A DNA stretch of 64,000 nucleotides from Dipetalonema caudispina (lineage: Eukaryota > Nematoda > Chromadorea > Rhabditida > Onchocercidae), in contig JABVXV010000245.1 of assembly GCA_013365325.1 (NCBI GenBank), forward strand, positions 32,325-96,324. The letters are read 5' to 3'. The number at the start of each line of letters is the position of its first letter. Within the stretch, counting starts at the first letter, position 1. A model generated the notes under the pieces. It was given only the letters and a program-made list of their open reading frames with translations. It was not told where the DNA came from and did not search any database. Shown piece by piece: positions 11,909-26,160 of the stretch. The position numbers were made by a program, and so were the translations under genes.

Positions 11909-14900
11909 CACTGAGTTTGCAAGGAATAAGATTTCATCCATTGCAGATGGATATTGCTCGGGCTCAACGTCATAACACATACTTCATTTCTTTCTTTTCA
12001 AAATTTCCACTATCTCATTGTTTTGCTTAGTGGTTCATTATATTTAGTGTTTTCACGCTATGTTTTTACTATTATCATTCATTTTTCCTATTCTTTGAAT
12101 TGCTTTCTTGATTTACTTTAAGAGCCAATAATTTTAGAAATTCGTGTATTGTCAAATGTTTACTGAAGAAAGTTACTACATCTATGAGGAGGAGCAAATA
12201 ACTTGTATTAGCAACTGTTGTGATTTCTTTTCTTGAGAAAATGTTGTTTATGTTTTCATAATCATTAGCAATGATTTTTCGTTATTTTATTAGAAGATTG
12301 TAAAATTCACGATAAGTTTGTCTCATGCATTAAGGTTAAAGTTGCTGACTTCATAAGGTTCAGTTCTCAACTTAATAATTATTCAAACTGGAATCAAATA
12401 CTGAATATTTATGGTCGCCATTACTTGGTATGGATGTGTGAATTTTTTAAAACTATTTTATAATATAGTCATTTTCTGAATAAATCATGCTAATTTTCTT
12501 AATAGTTTTATTTAGATCACAAAAATTAATAGAAGCAAAATGCTACAGAGATATTACGGTAAGGCATGAATGTAGGTATTTCAAGGAAGTCGAGAAATCT
12601 TGACTGCATAATAATGGTTGACGGTAATAAGTCAATCTGAAGAATTGTTAGTATAAAGCAGGGAATTTATGATTTTACAAAGTAAGGTGGTTTTAGCACC
12701 TTTTTACTTTGGAAAATTAAATGGATGGATATTTATGTGCCGCTCATGCGGAATGGAGTTTTGTTGTTAGTTAACAAATAATGTCGCGCATAATTATTAA
12801 GTTTTGATGAAGAAATGGATAATGTATTCTGGATAAGTAATAAAGTAGAAGAAAGAGAAATGATAATTTCAACACGACATGTTGAAAACAGTTGATGGGA
12901 TGAAACAGTATTTTGCGAACTATTTGCTAATTTTTCTGTTCATTATCTATTATTTTAAAATTGGAACTTTTCAACATGAAATTTGATGGATGAAAATTGG
13001 GGATCTTCCGATTTACCAGCAACTTTCTTCTCTGAGATACCTAGTTTACAATTTCACTAACTAGTAATTTGAAGAGGAGGAGAACTTTTAATTTAAGTAA
13101 TTATTAATGATATGTTTTCTTTGTTTAATTGCTTGTTGCTATAGCACAATGATTATTGATGATAGACGTATACGATTTATAGGTTTCGGTTTTAAATTTA
13201 CCGAAAAGGTTTTTAAAGAAAGTTAAATACAAATAAAAAAAGTATCTAAACAGACATTATACTAACGTTCGTATTAATTATTTAGTTCATTGATTTCGTT
13301 TACCAATAAATTTTCTTTTTACAATTCATTCCGATGCATTTTAATCTATAAAATGATTGTTGCAGTGGAATGAAGCGATAAGCAACCAATAATAGCAAAG
13401 CTAAAAAAATGAATATCTGAGGTATTTGTAAAGTTTTGAAACATGAATTTCTTTTATCATTATTATTATCACAGTTCTACGCTTCCCAGATATGTAGTAA
13501 ATTCAATTCTTTTTCTCCTTTTTATACTAATGATTTTAAATCCTTAAATTGTTCCGGCATTAGAAGTTTATATCATATTTCCAGCTCGATACTTACTTGA
13601 ACGGTTAATTATTCCATTTATCTAATATATTAATTTTTAATTTTGATTTAATTTGCATGAAAATTCAGCAAGTTATACAAAAGAAGACATGAATTACCTA
13701 ATCATACGTTATATTTACGTTAAACTATTACGTGAGCTATGTTTTGTTTTCCTTAACTATGTTTATGTGTATTTTATACATGTATTTATACGTGGAATAT
13801 CGATGATGTTACTGTATTTAGACATAAATGATCTTACGATAATTGCTGTTTTTCTTTGAATAGTTGTAAAACTATATATGACTCTATTTCAGCAAGTAAA
13901 GCTCGAAATTTTGGTATTTTTCGAAATATGCTTGATCAACTATCTACATACGGTAATGTTTTAGAAGAACAGATTTGGCTTGTGGTTAGTCGTTCATTTT
14001 CCAGTTCTATAATTGGTCACTCTTATCCGTCTAAACATTCTTTTAGCAATCACAACATGTCTTATATCCGTTGAATTCCAAGTAACTTTTTATTGTCGTA
14101 ATTTCTCACCACATAACAATTCCAATGATAACTTTTTATCCAGAATTTTCTATAATCTCTTTGTAGACTATAATCTAAATTTTTGGAATGTATTAAAATT
14201 CAAGATACTCCATAAGATCATATTAAAATTCATGAAATTAATAAAAAAATCCACAGGTTTTCGGAAGTTATTCAATAGGATTGATGCAATGTCATGCGTT
14301 GATATTTTTTAATATTGCGATTTCTACAAGGAGTCGCATTTGTTGCGAATTCCCCAGTAATGGTTGTTTCTAACCTCTGAAGCTATTTTGCTAAGCAAGT
14401 ACCTTTTTTTCTAACTTGCTAACTTTTTACCTATATTACGCTTAATTTGTATTTAGAAAATGATAATAATGTGCTTTCTATCATCCGAACATTATCTTAT
14501 AATGAGATGTTATCAGTGATATGGATAACGATAACTGCGATATGGATTATTGAGATAGTTAATTTTGTTAGATGTTCAATATCACTATAATTTGCCATGT
14601 TTAACATTATTTCTGCATAGCTATCATAACTTAGCTTTTTCCGATTTTCGATTTAGGATTAGTCATGTTATGCTTGGATTCAGTTATAACAAATTCCTTT
14701 TCGGTATTTCACATCTATTTTATCACAGTTAGACATTGATGATATTGTATGCCTGCTTGCATTTATCATTTATGGATTATACTATCGAAGTAATAACGAA
14801 AAGAATCCTTTAGTGGACAATGCCGAATTTCAATAAATATCAGCTGTAAATGTGTAGATAAATTAGACTATTAGAGGAATATGGAAAAGTAATACCGATT

Positions 14901-16657
14901 ACAAAAGTTGATAACAGGATGATAAAATATGCCAATATTGTATCAAATGTAATGAATATCCTAATTCGATTTGAAATGATGTTAAAATAAAGTGTATTTA
15001 TTCAATTGGTATTATATATTGTTTTAATTATAAACAAGTTAATATTACTTACAAAATTAAGACAAAATGATTTCATTAATATGTAGCACATATTAATGAG
15101 AAAGGTTATTTTGTGTAATTATAACTAATTTATCTTCTTTTGTTTTCTATTTACAAAACGAAAAACTTTCATATTTAAAAGTTCGTAGCACGAACCACTT
15201 CAGTAAAATTCCTATGATGTAATTTTGAAGACACCCACAGTTTGAGTGAAAATGAGTAATTTTGGATGGAATACGAGTGATCACTGGGTAATTTTATCTC
15301 TGCTAATTAATCATCTTTCATTATTTTCACATCAACACATTAGCAATATGAAAGGATTTGAATCATACAACATTAGGATCGGTGGTGCAATTCTTAACCA
15401 AAATTAGAATTAGCTTCTAATTGTCTTTTTTTTTAAAAAAAAGTAGATTGGGATTACTTTCGAAACTAACAATTTCAAAATTTAACTAAGACAAAGATGA
15501 TTTCTATTTGAAACATTATTAATAATTACAACTGCATAAACTATACCAAAACTATATACATTGCAAAATAAAAAGCAGAAAATTATCATACAATAATCAG
15601 AAATTTCTTCGATACTTCTCGTTACATTAATAAATAAATCGCATAGATGCGAACTACAAATTTTCAAAACGGAAGATTTAAATTTTTTTTCAAGTCTTCA
15701 AAAAAAATGCTTCACAATAATACCTATCAAATTATTCATGACATGCTAATTTTAGATTTTGGAAACTAGTGATAGAACATTTTTACAAAATTTCGAAAAT
15801 ATATTACTTATTATAAAAACTGGAATTTTGAAGGAGAAAAAACTGTAATATGCTTTAATTACTGAACAATAATTTGTAGACTTCCAATTTCTTCATTTTT
15901 TGTGTAGAAATTCGGAATTGTCATTATGTAGGCAGTACAGGTATTTATTACATGCTTTATTTATGATATGAATAATTACTCAAAGTGAACGATAATAAAT
16001 TTTTAAATTTCAACAAAAAAAATTGGAAATGGATTTCTTCTAAAATTAACAGCAAACAATTAAGCAAAAAATAAAGCACTGTAAGGCAATTAAGATTTAA
16101 ACTTTACAAATTTATCCTCTCCAAAAATCAATATATTCACATATATTAACAACTTACTTAATTTCAAGAGTGAGAACTTACTTTTCGTTAAAATGATTAG
16201 TAAATTTAATAACATTTTAACGATCCGAATTTTAGGATTAAGATACGGATTTATGTGTGATTGCTAGAATTTCTAACCATCTTAAAATTTCATTATGCTA
16301 ATGTCGCATTTGGCACAGCGTAATGTTACAATAAACATACATGACGATGATATTAATAATGTATGATATGTCTTTGGTGAGGTGAATTTTGAGGTAAGAA
16401 ATTTTTTAAGGCAAAAGATTGAAAATAATGACACAATATGACAACATATTATAGTAATGACGCTGAATTTAACATAGCTGTATTGTAATTATTTTAATTT
16501 TTGCTCTTATTTTATTATATTCTGTTTTATTCTTATTCTATTTAACTTGTATTTATTCAACTTCTTTTCTATTTTATTTTATAATTTCCTTTAGCAGTAG
16601 TAATAACATGTCCTTTTTTCTTCGTCTTCTTTCTTTTTTGTTATCTAATTGAATTAA
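11909..16657. other. AT-rich intergenic region between convergent genes
   Basis: About 4.7 kb between the 3' ends of NDUFAF6 (plus) and the CLC channel (minus). It is strongly AT-rich. Open stretches such as 13653-14312 are low-complexity Phe/Tyr/Ile/Asn translations with no splice partners. The only distinct structure seen is a perfect 12-base inverted repeat at 15073-15099. No RNA gene or mobile element was recognised. Confidence 0.5.
15073..15099. repeat. Perfect inverted repeat, 12-base arms
   Basis: Arms TCATTAATATGT and ACATATTAATGA are separated by three bases (AGC). It could form a cruciform or hairpin in RNA, but it is AT-rich, so chance is a real possibility in this composition. 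Confidence 0.6.
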
Positions 16658-19600
16658 TCATAACGAATTTCTACAATCAATTACGTTACTAATATCCGAT
16701 GTATCGATAATATTATTAATATCCGATGTTTCTACATCAGAATCAGCGCCGTGTATAACCTGATCTTCTAATAATGTTTGGGTAGCAACTGTTGTCAACA
16801 TTCGTTGTTCAGTACCATTATCCAACAACAATCTATGTGGTGCCGTTACGGTACTTTTACGTACTGAATAAGTTGGAATAGCACCACGACTATATATATT
16901 TGCAAGAGCATTACGAAGCTAAAAAAGAAAAAGGAAAAAAAGAGGACCTGGTAGAAATAAATATTCATATTCTTCAAACACTGTCAAGTTTTTCTTTTTT
17001 TTAAAAAAAAAAAACAGTCATGTAAATAGTTTTTATTCTTTTCTTTCGGGAAATTCCAAAAATTCATAGCAAACCTCTTAAAAATGATTAAGACCAAGCA
17101 ATACTTTTGATACAGAATAACAGGGTAGCAAACCTCTTTAATCGAAATTACACCCATAAGCTTTCCTCGATTTGTGATATAAGCATGATTAAGACCAAGC
17201 AATGAAAACAATGTATGCACCTGAAACAATAAATTTTATCATTATTATCTTCACAATACCAGTGATCCCAAAGTGACGTTAACTATCGTTACAAATCATC
17301 CATGGCTAAAAGTTATAATTTTTATTGCATTGCTAAAAGTTAAAATTTCGTTAATTTCCTATCAAAATTAACAAATATTTTATTGTATTACTATAACAAG
17401 CAAGTTTTTACTGGTCAAAAAGTTACCAATAAATTACCATTAAGTGGAATATTTGATTATCCAATCTGAACAAAAAAGCGGAAACCTAAATGAATATCCA
17501 TCGGCTTACTTACCCGATAGAGTGATGTACCGAGGACAAGTTGAAATGGTGCCGGATCGATGGCAATTTCATCCAAATTAATAGGATGTTGCAAAATGTA
17601 TGCTCGCTGGCGCACACTTAAATTTGTTCCCTACAAGTTGTAAATTTTACTGAATCATTAATTTATGTTATAGTATATTGCAACAAAAAAATATTAATAA
17701 ATGGTGATTTTATAAATTGATAAAAATTGGAAATCTAATTTGTTTCTGATAGCATAATCACCTATTTTTACCACAATAACTTTATCAGAATTCAAGTTAT
17801 TTTTATTATTTTATTCTATTTTTTGATTTCCTCATACTAACTTCAAATTTGCTACTCACATTCAAGAATGACTAAAGCAGTAGTGTACATTTCAGTGATG
17901 ATACGACTACATGCTGAAAGATACTTTAACTTAACTTCCTGATTCCTTAACCTCTTAGACGATTACTTCAATAATATGTTCTAAATAAAATGAATCAATT
18001 GTTATTATCAGTCAATATGAGTTTTCGAGAATAACCAGGATACGAATTATTAGTTGATTCTCCTTCAGTTATCTCTATTTTTTAAATCATTTCAAATTCA
18101 TTTTTCATCTTACTTAAATTTCGAATTATTTCGCGAATTTATAATTAATTTAAATTAAAAAGAATGAATATATGAAAAAACTCACGTGGTGGTCAACTTC
18201 TACCTGACGTTGAAGTAACGGTGCTAGTGGACTATCTATAAAATGAAGTAAAATTCAAGTTTAAAATTTTTTAAATAATATTTGATTTATTTTCTTTCAA
18301 TTACTGGAAATGAGATGAAGGAAAAAATTAACAAAATGAACAAGAATTGCCATAGAAAACATTAGAATTATTTTTCACTTCATCAACTTTTCAACTTCTA
18401 GGCCTTTTTTAGCATAAATTATATTTACCTCCACCACGATCTTCATGAAGCGGACTATTAGCAAGTAACGTATTACCACTAATATTCCGGTCTGTTAGTA
18501 AATTATTAGTACTTAATCGGGAATTTCGTCGTATGTGATACAATAAATCAGAAGTAGTATTAATCCGCTTTCGATCAATCATTGAATCTGGGCCTAGTTT
18601 TTCGTACAATAAATAATTCAAATATTTCCGTGCTACTGAACCAAGTAAAATTTTTGTTCCTGAAGTTGGATAATATTTCAAATTTTTTTTTCAGTTTAAA
18701 GAGCATATTTTAGTTAAAACAAATAATTAATACAATAAATACCACAGCAAAGCAAGTAATAGATTAAGTAAACAAATAGTTATTTAATAACTAGAAATCA
18801 CAATAACGGTTCTTCCATTTGCCGGGTTTTCAGTAGCACACTGAATTCAATAAACATAAGTTATATTAACGGTTCGCTCAAAAGATCACTGACCAGATTT
18901 TTACAATCATGATATAATTTTAGTGAAATCAGTGAAGGAAAAGAATAATGAGGTCAAGCTTATATAAAAATTATACATTGTTAAGATAATGAAAATCCAT
19001 TAATGGGAACTTACTTGAATCAGTGATAAGCGGATAAGATCGCAAATGCGGTGTTGCTAGCAAAAGTTCTCTGAGTTCACCGTACGTAGTAGACTTTGTT
19101 ATACACAGCACATCATGAATCATTACATTTTCAACTTTTAGCTTATGAACACTAAAAAGTAGAAATTAAAGCTAAGAAAAAGAAGAATTTCAACTTGAAA
19201 TTGCAAAAAAAATCCAATATATGTCTAATTTATATCAATAACCTGATATCACCTAGCACTTTCAAAGTAAAGTAATCTTTCCCTTCTCTTCTCCAAATAT
19301 AATTTGATCCTTCAAATATTCCCGAAGAAATTCATCAATATAAGATTGTTAATGAATTATACCTTTATCATCTTTTCATCTTCTGATAATTTTGTAATGA
19401 AAGCTAAGGTCGAAGACAGCATTTTATAACTATAGTACTAATTCATGGCTCTTCCTAAAAACATTACCTGATTCGAGAAGGAGGTAAATCAGCTAAATGC
19501 GGCAAATTTTTGATTTCAATCATACTCTCATATATTGATGGCTGTAGAAAACTACTGATTGCATTACCAACCATCAGTGCGATCTGAAAAATGAAAATAA

Positions 19601-22600
19601 AATGAAGAAAAAATCATTGAAAATGAAAAAATCATTGAAAATTGAAATTTTCAATGATTTTCTAGCATGATCAATGAATAAATGGATAAGTTAGACGATT
19701 TTATTATTTTTTTCAAGATTCTAGAAATTTTTAGTACGATAATGACAAGTATATTATATCAGCTAAACAAGCAAAAAAACCGTAAGTTATTATTACTAAC
19801 CGTAAGTTTTGAACTGCATCTAAAATTAGAAAATTAAGAAGGCATAAGACTAGATTAATAACTGGAAAAATTAATGTAAATTTTAAATTCAAAATACGAA
19901 ATAGATAACAGACCAATACTGGTAGTAAAGGTGAAAGTTGACCCGTTGTTTCGCATACAATAACCGCAATTGAAAGTGAATGAGTCACCGATCCTGTATA
20001 AGCTGCTGCTCCTAAAATAAGCCAAATTCTAATTAATTTCAAGAAATTGTGAAAAAGTTTCATTATTTTCTTCTAATTCTTCCCTGAATTCCGATGTATC
20101 TTATTTACCTGTTAAATCATTGGTAAGTGATAAAGATTACAATAAGTATACAATATTTCTTAATAGTATCACAATATTACTTATTTAATATTCCAAATTA
20201 ACTTTTTAGTAAAATAAAAATCGAAAAATTACAGAATAAACCAGTTTTTTCGTTAATATACGCCAGGAAAATTAAACAAATAGTAAAAGAAAAAAATTCA
20301 GTAAAAAAGACATGAAAACATAAATGAATAAAAAAAATAGCCAAAGAGAAGAAAAAAATGTTAATTTATTTTGTTATTGGAAGAGAAAAATGAAAAGAAA
20401 AACCAACCCACAACAGCATAAAGTCCAGGAAAGATTTGAGGACCGTCAGGACCTCGAAGTCCATGAGGATACAACAATGCCATTATTTCACCAATTAAAC
20501 GACCACCACATGCACCGATAACGAATGAAGGTACAAAAATACCAGCTGGCACTGCCAATGATACGCATATTGCAACGAGGATAAACTGAATAGCTAAACA
20601 GCTCACAGCCATTCTATTGAGTTATCGTTCAAATTTTTGCCAACAATTATTTTAAATTTTTTAATATACACATTTCCACTAATATTTCTGTGCTAATTGA
20701 GATGCGAAAAGTTTTTTTACTTAAGAAAAATTTTTGATTTAAAAATTTCATTGAAAATTAGGATTAACGTTTGTTTCTTTCTTTCTTCTTTTTTCTTTCT
20801 TTTGAGAACAAAACTGGCAAAATTAAGATAAAATGACAAATGTTTGCTTTCACTCTAACGCTGAATCTGCATTATTTTATTTCTTCAAAGAAACTTCTAG
20901 GTAAAAATTAACTAAGCAATAAAAAAGGGAAAACATTTGGTGAAAAGATTTAAACCGTTATTTATTATTGCTGACTTACTTTTTTAAGTTCCGTAAAAAA
21001 CTTTTTCATTGTTAAAAATCTTTTTTTTTTTTAAATTTAACCATAAGTTTATTCATTAAATGAAAATTAATGAAGAAAAAAAACTTACATAGACACAAAA
21101 ATAAGTTGCCAAACTGTTTAAGGCATTAAATTCATGGTTTATTCCAATCCAACGTTCCAACCGTTCCTTAGAGCAACCTTCTGCTGTTATATTTGATAAC
21201 ACAAATGTACAATTTGCAATGAAATCTGCTAATGTTTCACGAAATGTAAACTAAAAAGAAAGGAAAAATAAAATCGAACTAAATTAGTGTATGTTAAAAC
21301 AAATAATAAAATGAAGAAAAATCCCTGTAAAAAACAGAAATGAATAAAGAAACAGTAAAGGAAAAAAAATTAAGCACTATTCACACATAAAAATTAATTA
21401 CTGTTAATACGTAAGTACTATTTATACACCAGAAATGCAAATTTTTGCTTTCTTGCTGTATATGCACTTCATTTCCTATTTATGCACTGACTGATACTTG
21501 ATTTCATATATAGGTAATGAAGTTATTTGGAATAATGCTTTGAAAGAAATCGTCGTTTTTATCGAATTAAAGTAATTTCTTATTTGTTTATTATAAAATG
21601 ATAAAGCTAACTGATGTTTTATTATATGTACAGTGAAGTTGCTTGGAATAATGTTCTAAAACAGTCGTAGCTAATAATCAATTATACTGATTAATTATGC
21701 TTACTTTTCCAGCGAAGTATCGTCCGGTACCATTCGGATATGTAAGTGTACCAACAATGGCTGCCATGAAGAGTGTGAAAAATAATGAACTACAAATAGC
21801 AAGAAATTTTAATTTTTTTGAAGTAAATTATTTAAAAAACGAAATAAAATAAATTTTTACAAACGAACATACTTTTTCCCAAAAACACGTAAATATAAAC
21901 TATTGTTCTCCCTGAATACAGCAATTCGTCTGTGTATAAATACAAACAATGCACCGAACAAACCCGAAAATACTCTAAAAGGAAAAAGTAATGACGAAAA
22001 TAAATTCAATAGTAAGAAGTTTGTTGAAAAGCGTGGAAGGAAAAATTAGTGAAAAAACTTTCGCTCAATGATACAAACATACTGTCAACTTGATATCATC
22101 CAAAAATCGGTAAAAAGATGTCATAAAAGATAAACAACGCTTAATGATATCCAAATGAACGGATCATTTAGGTAAAAGATTAAAAATTCAAAATTAAAAT
22201 CTTTCGCTGATCTTTAAAGTTTGATCGTTTGAAAAATCAATTTGAATAGTGAGAAAAACTTGAGATATAGATGAATACATACCCAATAAGAGCGAATATC
22301 GGTAATTCCTCGACAACAAATACCGAACTTGGGAAGTAAGTTTGATAATATGCTGTTATAGTACCTGCTGTAATATAAACAGTGTAAAATTTTAGTTTGA
22401 ATAGAGCAACTATTACAATATTGGAAATATTAGCTGAAATTTAAATAAATTTTGCAGGTAAGATCCAAATAGCTCAATTTTGTTCACATAAAGTTTCACT
22501 GCCAATTGGTAAAGATAACTGGAATGAAACAATATTGAAAGGTTGTGCAATAGGAAAAAACATGAAATGTATCTCTTTGCAAAATATATTTTACGTATTC

Positions 22601-25600
22601 TTTCTAAAAAAAGTAAACGTGAAATGGGCTATAAAATTTTTCAAAATTTTTAAAATTCATTTACTGCACAGCAATATTTTTAATATTTGAAAAGACAGAA
22701 AGTTGCGTAAAATCGAAACCAATTTCCGGTGGTATAATAGCAGCATTAGCGAAACGAAAAATAAGTGCGCTGCATGTTGTTGCAAAAAAGGCACGCCAAT
22801 AATTTCGAACAGCGAAAAATCTTGATGTTGATTCGATACCATACAGTACTGCTGCAAAAATATTCTACCGCACGACTTGATCAATTGAATGAAAGTTTTA
22901 GCAAATATCGAATTATTATCAATTTCTTGATATTTCTCATATAATGTAATATTATGTATGCTGCTTTTCAATTATAATTTATTTAAATGTCAAGTTTAAA
23001 TACAATTAATTTAGTTGAATTCTAGGTTTAACTGTGGTTTAGTTTAATTTTTAATTTACTTAGTTAATTTTGATATTATTCCAGTAATTTCTTGTTTTTC
23101 TTCATCTTTTAAACATATTTATCTATTGCTGATAAACGAAAGTAAAAAAGAAATATACCACCAGCGGGTGCTGAAAATGTGCAGGCGATACCAACTGCAC
23201 ATCCCGATGAAAGCATTTGCATTTCACGACCTTCGCTTGAGAAAAACGCTTGATATCGGCATGCGGAAGTAATTCTGGTTAAAAGTGACGCCACAATTGC
23301 TCCTATGTGTACGAATGGTCCCTGGAAGAATTTAAGTTTTCCGGATTGAAAGGGAAAAAGGATTATAGGAGGAAGAAATAATAAGCAAGGAAAATAAGGA
23401 TATATAAATAACTAATAAATAATTATTAAAAAGTAATGAATGATAGATAAAGAAATGATAAATAAGAAAGTAAAGAGAAGAGAACGATTGCTGAATTTCA
23501 TAGCTATGTTCATTTCGAAATTTTCGAATTTCCTTATCTTAAATTAAATGATGAAAAAAATATGTAGAAGCATGTAAGGCTCGAACCTCTTTACCGACCG
23601 GAAGCCCACTACCAAGAGCAAATGTCAAACCAAAGATTTTTCCGATCATTGTTTGTAGCGACAAATAATTTTTCATTTTAAAACCACACATTATAACTTT
23701 TAATTCTGGAATACCTGATCCTAAAAAAAGAAAGAATTGTCAAAAATTTTTGCAAAAACAAGTCACTTAAAAAAGTTTCAAAATCATATGCTTCCAAGGA
23801 GTGTAATTATAAGTAATTACTTACCAACAGCTTGCTTTGCAAAACATTGACAGAATAAAGCGGATGCACCGGTCAGTATCGTAATGTAAGCTGTCCATGA
23901 GATTAGTGCTATGTAATAATGATAATTTCTTATGGTATATTCATACAGTATCACACGGTCTAGAATGATGTTTATTTCATTTCATTGTAACAACATTGCC
24001 GTAATTCTGACAGTATGTATTAAGTGATCCTCACTGTATACATTTTGAATTATAGTAAGTATATTTCTTTCAAACTTTGTGATTATATGGCTGAATTCCT
24101 TTCTTTTCTTTTAAATGGAAAGTTTAATTTATTACTCTACAATAAGTATCTGACGATAAATATACTAAATAACATTCAGATTTGATTAATTCATATTCCT
24201 GTGCATTATTAGTAACCAACTGAGTAATTAGCGGTGAATTAACAAAATCCACATAAAATTTTCCTGTGATATGCAACGATTATCAAAATTATCGCATTTC
24301 TTTTTTCTCGAAGAAATCAATTCTTTAATCTTTCATTTTCGGAAATTTCTTTTTTGCCTCACTTTCATCAAATATCAACTTTCGTCCTTGTTTGAAGAAA
24401 ATATTATAACTTCAATTTCTTTCTCCAGATCTGTTTGTTCAACCATATATTTTGGTTTACTAGATATGTTTGTCTTCCCTTCACTGTTCACAAATTTCAA
24501 TTTAACAAACTATTGTCGTATTTCTAAATTTAAATTTAAAGCAATAAATTAATCAATGAATCAGTTACTCAACATGAATGCTCCATTATTATGTATCTGT
24601 ATCGTTTCATTCACAATGAAAAGAAAAAATGGTTGAATTCCAGTTCCATTGATAATTAAATTAAATGAATTAACTAACTAACATTCCTGCAGATATTCAA
24701 TACTTATATCCATTGCAATTGAAAGAGCTGCTGTAACAATACCAAGCACAGCAGATAAAAACCAATCTTCTACGAAGAAATGCACAACATTTCGTAATTG
24801 TCCTTAATTTTCAAAATTACTTCAATAAATAGGTAAATTGTTATAAACATTATTCAGTTCAGTCATCGTAATTGCAAATTAGATTAAATATAAGAAAAAG
24901 CTTTAAACATATGTTTTATCATATAATACTCTCTAACAGTTACTCCATTCTATCACAATCATATATTTCACCTTACCTTTCCGGCTTACTTAAATCATCA
25001 CTCATCAAATTATTCCTCTCATTCTTCGATAATATTCATTAGTATTTAATATGAGTAAAGTTTGATTTTCAACTAATCGGGTATATATGCTAGTGGATAA
25101 TGGTTGGAATCTTACTGCATGCAGTTTATTAGTGGAATTTTAATGAGGAAAACCCTTTTTTCTTTCCCTTCACTCTCTTTCACATTATTCAGTTTATAAT
25201 AGAATCTTACCAATGGATGAAATAAAATTTAAAACTTTCTGATCAAATATTATTTGAAAAATTAGTAAAAAAGGTATTAAATACTATCCGTGACATTATA
25301 ATAATATATTACCAACTAATATTTGAATTCGATATTCGTTGAATTATTAAATAAATTTATTCCCCGTTTTTTTTTCGTTTTTCAATTTTATTGGTTTTAA
25401 ATTTTTCGTTGAAAGCTTTTTCAGTTTCGTATTTTAGTTTTATTTTTTTGCTTGAATAATTTTATTATTTGAATGCAGAAAGGTGAACAAACGAATGAAT
25501 AAAATATACAATGAAAGTAAACTTTTCCCTATAATATTCTTCCATCTATCTTTTTTTAATGCCACATTGATTTCATTAACTTTTAGTTTTTAAGTTTACT

Positions 25601-25925
25601 CCAAATATTACTATTTTTAGAAGGCGGTGAATTGAAGATAGGCAAAATTTCAAAGTTGAAGGTTAGGTAAAGATGAAACGGTTAGTTGAGGACGCCAAGG
25701 TGATCAATGACTGCAAAATGACGATGATACGTCGAATAAAACTAACGCCGAAAAAATGCTCGGGAAGTTTCAGTTCGTTGATGCACGGCATGATGGAATT
25801 CAAGATCAACCGGATAACCATCGAGTAGTGCTTCTTCAGATTCTCCGTTTTCTTCTTCGACGTCTTCATGGTTTCTATTTTCTTCCACATCTTCTTTTTT
25901 CTCGTTGATCAGCACCGATCTTGTA
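16658..25925 (-). CDS. CLC-family chloride channel, ClC-1/2-like (CLH), N-terminus incomplete
   Basis: Homodimeric membrane chloride channel. Nineteen exons join in phase: 25747-about 25925 (5' edge unsure), 24683-24802, 23825-23959, 23587-23720, 23159-23321, 22720-22851, 22283-22367, 21873-21974, 21705-21789, 21089-21250, 20408-20585, 19914-20011, 19468-19583, 19015-19151, 18429-18659, 18186-18235, 17514-17630, 17134-17220 and 16658-16918; roughly 850 residues. The acidic N-terminal exon leads into VVHFFVEDW. Pore motifs are intact: GSGIPE, GKEGP with the gating glutamate, and [17 protein letters not shown] places it with ClC-1/2 plasma-membrane types. The residue matching the proton glutamate of exchangers is Ser (GIESTS), so channel rather than antiporter is inferred. 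Two CBS domains follow: [12 protein letters not shown], and [15 protein letters not shown] ending MGVISIKE. No in-frame ATG occurs in the 25747-25925 exon, so at least one upstream exon is missing here. Which CLH paralogue it is cannot be said. Confidence 0.9.
17067..17205. repeat. Split direct repeat: partial copy of a CBS exon in the adjacent intron
   Basis: Two blocks of the exon at 17134-17220 and its donor recur together in the neighbouring intron. TAGCAAACCTCTT occurs at 17067 and 17127, and ATGATTAAGACCAAGCAAT occurs at about 17083 and 17185. In the intron the two blocks are almost adjacent; in the exon region they are about 45 bases apart. The intronic copy therefore looks like a duplicate that lost its middle. 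Confidence 0.75.
19628..19661. repeat. Perfect 16-base hairpin in a CLC intron
   Basis: Arms AAAATCATTGAAAATT and AATTTTCAATGATTTT are exact reverse complements with a two-base loop (GA). A second direct copy of the left-arm core lies just before it, at about 19609-19624. It is inside the intron between the CLC exons at 19914-20011 and 19468-19583. Confidence 0.8.
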
Positions 25926-26160
25926 GAAATTCTAAATTATTTGACTTTCTTTCATTTTTTAGAAAATAAATTTTATCGAATGATATATTATAATGTTTCA
26001 TGTGATAAATAGATTAAAAAAAGGTTAAGTGAATAAATTTTAAATGAATAAAGAAACAGCTATCCTTATTTAATCGTTGGCAATAATTTAAAAATGAAAG
26101 AATTAAATAGAAATTTGATACTTAATTTTTCCTTTTTCATATAATGACAAATTATTGGCA

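Noticed and set aside
13653..14312. Series of plus-strand frames in the 12-16 kb gap
   Set aside because: Phe/Tyr/Ile/Asn-rich translations typical of random AT-rich DNA, with no motif or exon structure.
20586..20612. ATG-led extension of a CLC exon
   Set aside because: The upstream exon ends in phase 0, which fits an acceptor at 20586; the longer version would shift the frame and break the helix alignment.
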